A stretch of 64,000 nt of DNA from Peiella sedimenti (GTDB lineage: Bacteria; Pseudomonadota; Alphaproteobacteria; Caulobacterales; Caulobacteraceae). The DNA is taken from the NCBI RefSeq assembly GCF_030504955.1, contig NZ_JAUKTR010000003.1, forward strand, positions 1 to 64,000. Reading direction: 5' to 3'. Below, piece by piece: positions 25,211-32,750 of the stretch. Position 1 is the stretch's first letter. Each line of letters opens with the position of its first letter. Both the position numbers and the translations under genes were made by a program. Below the pieces are notes generated by a model, which saw nothing but the letters and a program-made list of their open reading frames with translations, ran no database searches and was not told where the DNA came from.

Positions 25211-26431
25211 ATGACTCAGCAGACGCTGATCAAGCCGATCGACCGCACCGTTCTGGTGGAGGTCGTCCAGGCCCACGCACGATTTCTGAAAGGGGCGCCG
25301 GGAGGGCGGCGCGCCAACCTGTCCTATGTGGACCTGCGCAATTTCGACCTAGACGGCGCCGATCTGACGGAGGCCGACCTGTCGGGCGCGCGCCTGCAAT
25401 CCGCCCTGCTGAAAAAGGCGATCCTGGACCGGGCCAATCTGTTCGGAGCCGACCTGCGCGAGGCGGACCTGCGCGGGGCGTCGCTGGAGCGGGCCGATCT
25501 ACGCGGCGCCTGTCTGCGCGGCGCCAACCTGTCGGGCGCGCGGCTGGTGGGCTGCGATCTGCGGGAAGGGGCCATCGCCCTTCAGAGCAACAAGAACGGC
25601 TTTCAGCTGCTGAAGCACGAGAAGAAGCCCGGCGAGCTGGACTACGCCATTCTCTCGGGCGCCGACCTGCAGGGCGCGCAGATGAGCGGCGCCCGGGCCG
25701 TGGCCGCCGATTTCCGCGACGCCGACCTGTCGGGCGCGGCGCTGAACGGCGCCAAGCTGAAGAACGCCTGTCTAGACGGGGCGGACCTGTCCGGCGCGAA
25801 CCTAAGCCGCGCCGATCTGGTGGGCGCCTCGATGAAACGGGCCATGCTGGCCGAGGCGGACCTGTCCGGCGCCGACATCAAGGACGCCGACCTGGAGGGC
25901 TGCCTTCGCGCGCCGCCGCCCACGGTCTTCATCGACGACAAGCCGCTGGGCGACATCATCACCGCCCACGAACGCTGGTGCGACACGGGGGGCGTCGAGG
26001 GCGCCGCCGCGCGCATCGCCCAGGCGGACCTGCGCACGGTGGGCGACCTGTCCTTTCGCCGGCTGACGGCGCTCCATGCGCCGGGCGCCGTCTTTTTCAA
26101 GCTGAACCTGAAGGGCGCCCAGCTTCAGGGCGCCAACCTGGAAGGCGCCGATCTGCGCGGCGCCGTTCTGGAGGGTGCTGACCTGCGCGGCGCGCGGCTG
26201 ACGGGCGCTCAGCTCACCCGGGCCAATCTGCGCAACGCCAAGCTGGGTCCACTGGAGATCGGCGCGGGCAAGCTGACGCGCGCCGACCTTACGCGGGCCA
26301 ATCTGCGCCGGGCCGACCTGAGGGGCGCCGACCTGACCCGCGCCCGGCTGATCGAAACCGACCTGGAAGGCGCGCGCGCCGAGGCGGGCGATCTTCTCAA
26401 GGCCGAGATCGATCTGCCGCTGGCGAGCTGA
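25211..26431 (+). CDS. Pentapeptide-repeat protein with central insert
   Basis: A 406-residue protein dominated by A(D/N)LxGA pentapeptide repeats, which build a right-handed square beta-helix. Repeats run from about residue 36 to 118, 142 to 232 and 296 to 392. The first gap (119-141) is short and polar. The second (about 233-290) is a non-repetitive segment containing TVFIDDKPLGDIITAHERWC and RTVGDLSFRRLTAL, which suggests a separate functional unit. There is no signal peptide. The ATG at 25211 has GAGGGG upstream. It follows the Zur-like gene by 63 bases. Its role is unknown; some family members mimic DNA and protect gyrase, but nothing here proves that. Confidence 0.88.
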   Translation: MTQQTLIKPIDRTVLVEVVQAHARFLKGAPGGRRANLSYVDLRNFDLDGADLTEADLSGARLQSALLKKAILDRANLFGADLREADLRGASLERADLRGACLRGANLSGARLVGCDLREGAIALQSNKNGFQLLKHEKKPGELDYAILSGADLQGAQMSGARAVAADFRDADLSGAALNGAKLKNACLDGADLSGANLSRADLVGASMKRAMLAEADLSGADIKDADLEGCLRAPPPTVFIDDKPLGDIITAHERWCDTGGVEGAAARIAQADLRTVGDLSFRRLTALHAPGAVFFKLNLKGAQLQGANLEGADLRGAVLEGADLRGARLTGAQLTRANLRNAKLGPLEIGAGKLTRADLTRANLRRADLRGADLTRARLIETDLEGARAEAGDLLKAEIDLPLAS

Positions 26432-26492
26432 ACCGAGAGTTCGTTTTCGATACCCACTAGACCGCGAATGGGCGGCGCCCTAGCTGTCGGTC

Positions 26493-27374
26493 ATGGTTGT
26501 TCGCGCGCCGCGCCCCGTTCAAAGGTTCATCGATCTGCCGGACGGCCGCATGGCCTGTCTGGATTTCGGGCCTCGGGACCGGGCCCCCGACCTGGTGTTC
26601 GTCCACGCCAATGGCTTCAACGCCTCGACCTACCGCAATCTGCTGGCGACGCCGGCCAAGACGCACCGCATCCTGGCCGTGGATTTGCGCGGGCATGGCC
26701 GCACCGAACTGCCCCTGCCCGATGGGCGGTTGCGGTCCTGGCGCACCCACGCCGATGATCTGATCGCCTTCGTCGAAGCCGCCTGTCCCCGGCCGCCGGT
26801 CCTGGCCGGCCACTCCATGGGCGGGACGGTCAGTCTGCTGGCGGCCAGCCGAAGGCCCGATCTGGCGCGGGCCCTGGTCTTGCTGGATCCGGTGATCTGG
26901 ACGCCCCGGCGCGACCTCCTGCTGTCGCTGCCGTTGTTCGACCGCGCCGCGGAAAAGGCGCCGGTGGTGAAGGGGGCGCTGAAGCGCAGGTCCGTGTTCG
27001 CTTCGCCCGGCGAGGCCCTGGCCGCCTATCGGGGTCGCGGGGCCTTCAAGGGCTGGGCCGATCAGACGCTGAAGGACTATCTGAAGGACGGCCTTCGACT
27101 GACGGACGGCGGGGCCTATGAACTGGCGTGCGCGCCGGCTTGGGAGGCGGCCAATTTCGCCGCTCAGGGCAACCGCGTCTGGCGCGCGCTGCGGCGGCTA
27201 CAGGTTCCGGCGACGGTGATTTGTGGGTCCGTGCGCTCGACCACCAGCCGACCCGACCTTGTGGCGCGCTCGCCGGGGGTGAAGGTCGAGGTTCTGGAGG
27301 GGCAGGGGCACTTCTTTCCCCTGCTTAATCCGTCGGAGACGGCGGATCGCCTCGGAGCGGCGCTGGCAGGCTAG
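26493..27374 (+). CDS. Alpha/beta hydrolase
   Basis: A 293-residue serine hydrolase of the alpha/beta fold. The oxyanion segment HANGFNASTYR is near residue 39, the nucleophile elbow GHSMGGTVSLLA near residue 108, and the catalytic His in LEGQGHFFPLLNP near residue 275. No signal peptide is present, so it should act in the cytoplasm on an ester, amide or thioester; the natural substrate is not evident. It starts at ATG 26493, 61 bases after the pentapeptide gene, and is followed by a large palindromic element. Confidence 0.9.
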   Translation: MVVRAPRPVQRFIDLPDGRMACLDFGPRDRAPDLVFVHANGFNASTYRNLLATPAKTHRILAVDLRGHGRTELPLPDGRLRSWRTHADDLIAFVEAACPRPPVLAGHSMGGTVSLLAASRRPDLARALVLLDPVIWTPRRDLLLSLPLFDRAAEKAPVVKGALKRRSVFASPGEALAAYRGRGAFKGWADQTLKDYLKDGLRLTDGGAYELACAPAWEAANFAAQGNRVWRALRRLQVPATVICGSVRSTTSRPDLVARSPGVKVEVLEGQGHFFPLLNPSETADRLGAALAG

Positions 27375-27499
27375 AGCCTGATCGGTTGAGGTGGAATCGC
27401 TTTCGCGGTTCCGCCGGGGCCGTGACTCAGGCTCTCGCTAACATACTGGACCGAAATCTGAGTTTCGTTTGAGTGGGTCCAACTCAACCGATTTCGGTC
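27373..27499. repeat. Nested palindromic intergenic element
   Basis: The 124-base gap between two convergent genes is almost entirely self-complementary. AGAGCCTGA (27373-27381) pairs with TCAGGCTCT (27427-27435), enclosing a hairpin of GGTGGAATCGC (27390-27400) with GCGGTTCCGCC (27405-27415). GACCGAAATC (27449-27458) pairs with GATTTCGGTC (27490-27499), enclosing TTGAGT/ACTCAA. A competing long-range pairing, ATCGGTTGAG (27381-27390) with CTCAACCGAT (27483-27492), would join the two halves. It could act as a bidirectional terminator or belong to a dispersed palindromic repeat family; only one copy is in this window. Confidence 0.7.
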
Positions 27500-27792
27500 T
27501 AGGCGCCCAGCATCTCCGCGACGCGGGTCAGGAAATCGCCGCGGCGCTGACGCTCCTCGGGGGTGTCGGGGCCTCGCCCCGGGAAGAGCTTGCGCTGAGA
27601 CTCCTCGCGCACGCGCTCGATGACGGCGTCGAGGTGGCCCGGCGTCTTGCGAGCGTCCATGATCACGGCATGGTCGCGCGCCTCGCGCACGCGGCGGGTC
27701 AGCGCGGCCTCCACGTCCTGGCCGGTTTCGGCGCGCGCGGCCATCAGGGTGAAGTCGCGCACATACATCTGGATGAAGCCTTCCTCAGCCAT
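27499..27792 (-). CDS. Hypothetical 97-residue protein
   Basis: I do not recognise this small soluble protein. It is highly charged and predicted mostly helical, with LMAARAETGQDVEAALTRRV and RKTPGHLDAVIERVREESQR as the main helices, and a short basic loop LFPGRGPDTPEERQRR before the last helix. There is no membrane segment or signal peptide. Codon use fits the neighbourhood, and an ATG at 27792 gives a full reading frame. It lies 78 bases downstream of the cold shock gene on the same strand, separated by a hairpin, and its stop touches the palindromic element. Confidence 0.65.
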   Translation of the reverse strand: MAEEGFIQMYVRDFTLMAARAETGQDVEAALTRRVREARDHAVIMDARKTPGHLDAVIERVREESQRKLFPGRGPDTPEERQRRGDFLTRVAEMLGA

Positions 27793-27830
27793 GGGGTCTT
27801 CTCCAAGTTGGGGGCCCTTGCGGGCGGGTC

Positions 27831-27854
27831 GGGGCGGGCCGAGCGGCCCGCCCC
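27831..27854. terminator. GC-rich hairpin downstream of the cold shock gene
   Basis: GGGGCGGGCC (27831-27840), a GAGC loop and GGCCCGCCCC (27845-27854) form a perfect 10-bp stem 16 bases after the cold shock stop codon. No U-tract follows on the minus strand, so it may attenuate rather than fully terminate. Confidence 0.6.
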
Positions 27855-27870
27855 TTATTCCGGCGTGGGA

Positions 27871-28080
27871 TCAGCTGGCCTGCAGATTGACGGCCGATTC
27901 CTTGCCCGAGCGGCTGTCGCGCTCGAGTTCGTAGGTAACCTGCTGACCTTCATTGAGGTGACGCAGGCCGGCGCGTTCGAGCGCAGTGGCGTGGACGAAG
28001 ACGTCCTTGCCGCCGGACTCAGGCTGGATGAAGCCGTAGCCCTTGGTGGAATTGTACCATTTCACGGTGCCAGTAGCCAT
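27871..28080 (-). CDS. Cold shock protein (CspA family)
   Basis: A 69-residue single cold-shock domain protein that binds single-stranded RNA or DNA. RNP1 is KGYGFIQPE and RNP2 is VFVHATALE, both with the usual aromatic residues; [16 protein letters not shown] is the diagnostic start. The ATG at 28080 has a perfect AGGAGG ribosome-binding site; the frame continues 14 codons upstream but without homology to the family. It follows priA after a 179-base gap that probably holds its own promoter and a structured leader. Confidence 0.95.
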   Translation of the reverse strand: MATGTVKWYNSTKGYGFIQPESGGKDVFVHATALERAGLRHLNEGQQVTYELERDSRSGKESAVNLQAS

Positions 28081-28106
28081 TTTCAGACCTCCTGTTGGCG
28101 TTTGCC

Positions 28107-28123
28107 GGTGGGGAAATCCCACC
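28107..28123 (-). promoter_or_regulatory. Hairpin in the cold shock gene leader
   Basis: GGTGGG and CCCACC with a 5-base loop form a small hairpin 27 bases upstream of the start codon and just before the ribosome-binding site. Cold shock mRNAs often have temperature-sensitive leaders, so it may matter for translation; the stem is short and this is speculative. Confidence 0.3.
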
Positions 28124-28259
28124 TCGGCTGTCGGGTCTGAATGGAGCGGCGTTAGACCTCAGAGCGCGTAGCAAAGAGAGACGGCGGCGTTACGCAAAGA
28201 GATCGACGCCCTCCTTATGCGCCCATATGGCGGCCGGAACAAGGCGCGCAGACGGGAGC

Positions 28260-30419
28260 CTAGAGGAAGCTGTAGGGATCCACGTCCACGTTCAGCCGAA
28301 CCGAGGCGGGAATCTTCACCCGGCTCAGCCACTCGCGGACCAGGGCCTGGACGTCGACGGTCCGGTCCGCCCGCACCAGGAACCGCTTGCGGCGGCGGCC
28401 GCGGACCAGGGCCAGCGGCGCGTCGGCGGGGCCGTAAATCTCCGCGCCTTCGGCGTTGAGGGCCTGGGCGGCCAGCTGGCGGCAGGTCTCCTCCAGGGCC
28501 TGGGGGTTCTCGGACGACAGGACCAGGGCCGCCAGGCGTCCGTGCGGCGGCATGCGGGCCTGGGCCCGTTCGGCCATCTCGGCCTCGATGAAGGCGTCGC
28601 GGTCCAGATGCTCCAGGGCCTGCATGACGGGATGCTCGGGCATGAAGGTCTGGATCAGGGCCCGGCCCGGCTTGTCGGCCCGGCCCGCGCGGCCCGCCGC
28701 CTGGGCCAGCAGCTGAAAGGTGCGCTCGCCGGCCCGCAGGTCGCCGCCGCGCAGCCCCAGGTCCGCGTCCACCACGCCCACCAACGTCAGATTGGGGAAG
28801 TTGTGCCCCTTGGCGGCGGCCTGGGTGGCGACGAGGACGTCGATCTCGCCCCTGGCCATCCGTTCGACAAGCTGCCGGGCGGCCGCGCCGTCCGGGGCTG
28901 TGTCCGAGGAGAAGACCGCCGTGCGCGCCTCGGGAAAGCGCTCGGCCACCTCCTCCTCGATGCGTTCGACGCCCGGGCCCACGGACACCAGGGAGTCCTC
29001 GGCGCCGCAATGGGGACAATGCCTGGGCCTGGGCATGGAGAAGCCGGTCAGGTGACAGACCAGCCGGCCGGTGTAGCGGTGCTCGACCAGCCAGCTGTCG
29101 GTGTCCGGGGCCGTGAGCCGCTGTCCGCAGGCGCGACACAGGACCACCGGCGCATAGCCGCGCCGGTTCAGGAACAGCAGGGTCTGTTCGCCCGCCGCGA
29201 AGGTCTCGCCCATGGCCTCGACCAAGGCCGGCGACAGCCAGCGCCCGCGCTCGGGCCCGTCGCTGCGCATGTCGATCAGGCGCATCGCCGGCAGGCGCGC
29301 GACGCCGTGACGGGCGGACAGCCTGAGCCAGTCGTAGCGGCCGCTCTCGGCGTTCCACAGCGTCTCAAGCGAGGGCGTGGCCGAGGCGAGCAACGCCACG
29401 CAGCCCTCGATGCGCGCCCGCGCCACCGCCAGGTCGCGAGCGTGATAGATCAGCCCCTCCTCCTGCTTGAACGAGGCGTCGTGTTCCTCGTCGACGACGA
29501 TCAGGCGCAAGCGTTTGAACGGCAGGAAAAGGGCCGAGCGCGCGCCGACCACGATCTTCTGCTCGCCCGAGGCGACCGCCTCCCACAGCAGGCGTCTCTG
29601 CGGGCCGGGAACGCCGGAGTGCCATTCGCCGGGAGTCGCGCCGAAACGGGCGGCGACGCGCCCGATCACCGCCTGGGTGAGGGCGATCTCCGGCAGCAGA
29701 ATGAGAACCTGCGCACCCGGCTCGGCCTTCAGCAGCCGGGCCGCCGCCTCCAGATAGACCTCGGTCTTGCCCGAGCCGGTGACCCCGTCCAGCAGGATGG
29801 GGCGGAACGCCCGGTCCTCAATGCGCCTGGCGACCGCATCGGCGGCGGCCGCCTGGGCCGGGTTCAGCGCCGCGCCCGGGCGATCCGGGTCGGGCTGCTG
29901 GGGTTGAGGCGGCGGAACGAGCGCCGACTCAAGCACGCCCTCGTCGATAAGCCCCTTGACCACGCCGGTGGATACGCCGGCCCGGCGCGCCAGCTCGACC
30001 GCTGTAGAGGCGCCCGCGCCGACAGCTTCCAGAACCGCCTGGCGGGCCGGCGTCATCCGGGCGGGCTGCCGCCCCCCCACCCGCCGGATGATCCGCTCGG
30101 CCCTCGGAGCGCCGTGCCGCAGGCCCCGCCAGGCCAGCAGCGCCATCTCGCCGGGCGGGGTCAGGGTCCAGCGCGCCGCCCACTCCAGGAACTCGAGGCT
30201 GGAGGGGGGCAGGGGCGTTTCGTCCAGCCGCTCAGCCACCGCCTTGAGCCGCCGGTTCGAGCCGGTCTGCTCGCGGACCTCGCTGACGACGCCGCGCACG
30301 AGGCGCGGCCCCAGCGGCACGTGCACGTGATCCCCGGCGGCCAGGGCCATGCCGTCGGGTACGGCGTAATCGAACGCTTCCGGGACCGGCAGGGGCAACA
30401 GGACGGCGGCTATCCGCAT
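28260..30419 (-). CDS. priA: Primosomal protein N' (replication restart helicase PriA)
   Basis: PriA reloads the replisome at collapsed forks. The 719-residue protein has the N-terminal 3'-DNA-binding region (YAVPDGMALAAGDHVHVPLG), Walker A in LLDGVTGSGKTEVYLEAA near residue 205, the DEEH box in LIVVDEEHDASFKQEEG, and helicase motifs LLFLNRRGYAPVVLCRACG and VLVATQAAAKGHNFPN. The zinc region keeps CRAC and CPHC, but the middle cysteines are partly missing (TAPDTDSW and VCHLTGFS). The start is ATG at 30419, 27 bases from the divergent transaldolase gene. The cold shock gene lies downstream. Confidence 0.95.
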   Translation of the reverse strand: MRIAAVLLPLPVPEAFDYAVPDGMALAAGDHVHVPLGPRLVRGVVSEVREQTGSNRRLKAVAERLDETPLPPSSLEFLEWAARWTLTPPGEMALLAWRGLRHGAPRAERIIRRVGGRQPARMTPARQAVLEAVGAGASTAVELARRAGVSTGVVKGLIDEGVLESALVPPPQPQQPDPDRPGAALNPAQAAAADAVARRIEDRAFRPILLDGVTGSGKTEVYLEAAARLLKAEPGAQVLILLPEIALTQAVIGRVAARFGATPGEWHSGVPGPQRRLLWEAVASGEQKIVVGARSALFLPFKRLRLIVVDEEHDASFKQEEGLIYHARDLAVARARIEGCVALLASATPSLETLWNAESGRYDWLRLSARHGVARLPAMRLIDMRSDGPERGRWLSPALVEAMGETFAAGEQTLLFLNRRGYAPVVLCRACGQRLTAPDTDSWLVEHRYTGRLVCHLTGFSMPRPRHCPHCGAEDSLVSVGPGVERIEEEVAERFPEARTAVFSSDTAPDGAAARQLVERMARGEIDVLVATQAAAKGHNFPNLTLVGVVDADLGLRGGDLRAGERTFQLLAQAAGRAGRADKPGRALIQTFMPEHPVMQALEHLDRDAFIEAEMAERAQARMPPHGRLAALVLSSENPQALEETCRQLAAQALNAEGAEIYGPADAPLALVRGRRRKRFLVRADRTVDVQALVREWLSRVKIPASVRLNVDVDPYSFL

Positions 30420-30446
30420 TGAGGTTGGCGGAGTAGAACGCCCCCC

Positions 30447-31100
30447 ATGAAGATCTTTCTCGATACCGCCGAGGTGAACGTCATCGCCGAGCTGGCGCAG
30501 ACCGGCCTGGTCGACGGCGTCACCACCAACCCCACTCTGATCGCCAAGTCCGGCCGTCCCATGGCCGAGGTCATCGCCGAGATTTGCCGCCTCGTCGAGG
30601 GGCCGATCTCAGCCGAGGTGGCCGCGACCGACTACGAGAGCATGCTGGCCGAGGGCCGCCATCTGGCCGGCGTCGCGCCCAACGTGGTGGTCAAGGTGCC
30701 CCTGACCTGGGACGGCCTGCGCGCCACGCGCGCCCTGGCGGACCTGAACATCAAGACCAACGTGACGCTTTGCTTCTCGGTCGCCCAGGCGCTGATGGCG
30801 GCCAAGGCGGGGGCGACCTTCGTCTCGCCCTTCATGGGGCGGGTCGACGATCACGGCGGGGTCGGCGCCGAGCTGATCCAGGACATCCGCGAGGTCTACG
30901 ACCGGTATGATTTCGCGACCGAGGTGCTGGCCGCCTCGCTGCGCCATGGCGCGCACGTGCGGGAGGCGGCCCTGGCGGGCGCGGACGCCGCCACCCTGCC
31001 GCCCGACGTTTTCCGCGCCCTCGTCAAACACCCCTTAACCGACAAGGGGCTTGATCAATTCTTGGCCGATTGGGCCAAGACGGGGCAGTCGATCCTCTGA
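30447..31100 (+). CDS. Transaldolase/fructose-6-phosphate aldolase
   Basis: A 217-residue short transaldolase of the TalC/Fsa subfamily. The start [13 protein letters not shown] and [15 protein letters not shown] are diagnostic; the Schiff-base Lys is in [15 protein letters not shown] near residue 86, and [13 protein letters not shown] marks the phosphate-binding region. Members either transfer dihydroxyacetone in the pentose phosphate pathway or cleave fructose 6-phosphate; sequence alone does not decide, though in alphaproteobacteria the short form usually serves as transaldolase. It is cytoplasmic and lies just upstream of DUF484-xerC. Confidence 0.93.
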   Translation: MKIFLDTAEVNVIAELAQTGLVDGVTTNPTLIAKSGRPMAEVIAEICRLVEGPISAEVAATDYESMLAEGRHLAGVAPNVVVKVPLTWDGLRATRALADLNIKTNVTLCFSVAQALMAAKAGATFVSPFMGRVDDHGGVGAELIQDIREVYDRYDFATEVLAASLRHGAHVREAALAGADAATLPPDVFRALVKHPLTDKGLDQFLADWAKTGQSIL

Positions 31101-31130
31101 GCGGTCGCGCCCTGATTGGGGGCGTTCAGC

Positions 31131-31835
31131 GTGAGCAAGACGGCGGGCGATCTGTTTGAGAGCGTGCGGGGACCGGCGTGGCCGGAGGTGCGCCACTTTC
31201 TTGAGGTCGAGCCCGAGCATCTGCTGGCGGACCGGGCCCTTCTGGAGACGCTGGGTCTCAAGCGCACAGGCCCTAATGTCGTGGACTTCGGGCCCGCCGC
31301 CCTGTCGCGGCTGGAGGCCGTGATCGAGCGGGAGGGCGCCGCGCGCAAGGCCATCGAGCAGGTGGCCCGGGCCAACTTCGCCGCGCAGGCCCAGACCCAC
31401 GTGGCGGCGCTGGACCTGATGGAGGCGCGCAATCACACCGATCTGGCGCGCCGGCTCGACGCCGCCGCCCAAGCCCGCTTCGGCCTGGCGGGCGCCACCC
31501 TGCTGATCGAGAAACCGGGCGGCGTGCCCTTCGGCTGGCGTCCCCTGGAGTCGGGCGACGTGGACGGCCTGCTGGGCGAAAACGGCCTGACCTGGCTGGG
31601 TCCGGTCCCGCGCCCCGAGGTTCTGTTCCCGCCCCAGACGGTGGAGGCGGTGAGCAGCGTCGCCCTGGTGCGTCTGTCCCCCTATTCGCCGGTGCGCCCG
31701 GCGCTGGTGGCCTTCGGCTCGTCGGACCCGGAGGGTTTCACCCGGGATATGGGGTGCGAGCTGGCGGCCTTCCTCGCCCGCGTGGCCGAGCGCATGGTCG
31801 AACGCTGGCCGATCCTGGACCCCGACGCGGCATGA
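31131..31835 (+). CDS. DUF484 family protein
   Basis: A 234-residue GAF-like protein of the DUF484 family, which in many proteobacteria is encoded directly before xerC; its function is not established. The N-terminal helices contain VRHFLEVEPEHLLADRALLE and a coiled segment VIEREGAARKAIEQVARAN; the C-terminal half (LVRLSPYSPVRPALVAFGSS and FLARVAERMVERW) matches the GAF-like domain. I chose the GTG at 31131; a TTG five codons upstream is possible. Its stop overlaps the xerC start as ATGA, so they are translationally coupled. Confidence 0.88.
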   Translation: MSKTAGDLFESVRGPAWPEVRHFLEVEPEHLLADRALLETLGLKRTGPNVVDFGPAALSRLEAVIEREGAARKAIEQVARANFAAQAQTHVAALDLMEARNHTDLARRLDAAAQARFGLAGATLLIEKPGGVPFGWRPLESGDVDGLLGENGLTWLGPVPRPEVLFPPQTVEAVSSVALVRLSPYSPVRPALVAFGSSDPEGFTRDMGCELAAFLARVAERMVERWPILDPDAA

Positions 31836-32746
31836 CCGGCGACGAGGCGCTCAGGGCCTTTCTGGACAGCCTGGTCCACGAGCGCCGCGCCTCGCCCCGC
31901 ACGGTGGAGGCCTATGGCCGCATCGGTCGGCTCTACCTCGCTTTTCTTGAACAGCATCGCGGCGAGCCCGTCAGCCTGACCACGCTGGGCCAGACCACGG
32001 CGGCCGAGGTGCGCGCCCATCTGGCCCAACGGCGCAGGCCGGAACACGGCGGCCTCTCGGCCCGATCGATCAGCCAGACCCTTGCGGCCATCCGCGCCTT
32101 TCACCGCTTTCTTGACCGCCGGCTGGACACGCCCTGCGCCGGCATCGCCCTGGTGCGCGGCCCGCGGCTGCAGCCGGGGCTGCCCAGGCCCGTCACCGAA
32201 GACCAGGCGCGGGGACTCCTCAACGAACCCGCCGCCGATCCCGACCAGGAGCCTTGGCTGGCATCAAGGGACCAGGCGGTCCTTAGCCTGCTCTACGGCT
32301 GCGGCCTGCGGATTTCGGAAGCCCTGTCGCTGACGCCTGACATGCTGGAGGCCGAGACGCTTCGCATCACTGGCAAGGGCGGCAAGACGCGGCTGGTCCC
32401 GGTGCTGCCCGCCGTGCGCGAGGCGATCGCCGCCTATGCCTCCGCCTGCCCCTGGCCCTTGACGGGCGGAGAGCCCCTGTTCCGCGCCACCCGAGGCGGA
32501 CCGCTGTCGCCGCGCCATGTCCAGGCGGCCATGCAGCGGTTGAGGGGGCGGCTGGGCCTGCCTTCGACGGCGACGCCGCACGCCTTGAGGCACAGCTTCG
32601 CCACCCATCTGCTGGGCGCGGGGGCGGATCTGCGCGCCATCCAGGAGCTGCTGGGTCACGCCAGCCTGTCCACGACCCAGCGCTACACCGAGGTGGACGC
32701 CGCGCGCCTGCTGGCGGCCTATGCCGCGGCCCACCCGCACGGGTGA
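31832..32746 (+). CDS. xerC: Tyrosine recombinase XerC
   Basis: XerC resolves chromosome dimers at dif together with XerD and FtsK. The 304-residue protein has the N-terminal SAM-like core-binding domain (FLDSLVHERRASPRTVEAYG) and the complete catalytic set: Arg in GCGLRISEAL, Lys in GKGGKTR, HxxR in HALRHSFATHLL, His in LGHASLSTTQ, and the Tyr nucleophile in RYTEV. The ATG at 31832 overlaps the DUF484 stop, the usual chromosomal arrangement, so it is a housekeeping recombinase rather than a phage integrase. It ends 4 bases from the convergent TonB receptor gene. Confidence 0.93.
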   Translation: MTGDEALRAFLDSLVHERRASPRTVEAYGRIGRLYLAFLEQHRGEPVSLTTLGQTTAAEVRAHLAQRRRPEHGGLSARSISQTLAAIRAFHRFLDRRLDTPCAGIALVRGPRLQPGLPRPVTEDQARGLLNEPAADPDQEPWLASRDQAVLSLLYGCGLRISEALSLTPDMLEAETLRITGKGGKTRLVPVLPAVREAIAAYASACPWPLTGGEPLFRATRGGPLSPRHVQAAMQRLRGRLGLPSTATPHALRHSFATHLLGAGADLRAIQELLGHASLSTTQRYTEVDAARLLAAYAAAHPHG

Positions 32747-32750
32747 GGCG

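Noticed and set aside
28095..30422. A 775-codon open frame on the plus strand opposite priA, and similar long frames opposite the TonB receptor (32721-34844), malic enzyme (46193-48304) and the 17263-18780 region
   Set aside because: They lie exactly antisense to well-supported genes and have the Arg/Gly/Ala/His-rich composition that GC-rich third positions produce. No domain motif is visible in them.
31832..32746. Tyrosine recombinase as a sign of an integrated element
   Set aside because: It sits behind DUF484 with an ATGA overlap, the standard chromosomal xerC arrangement, and no attachment repeats or phage genes surround it.
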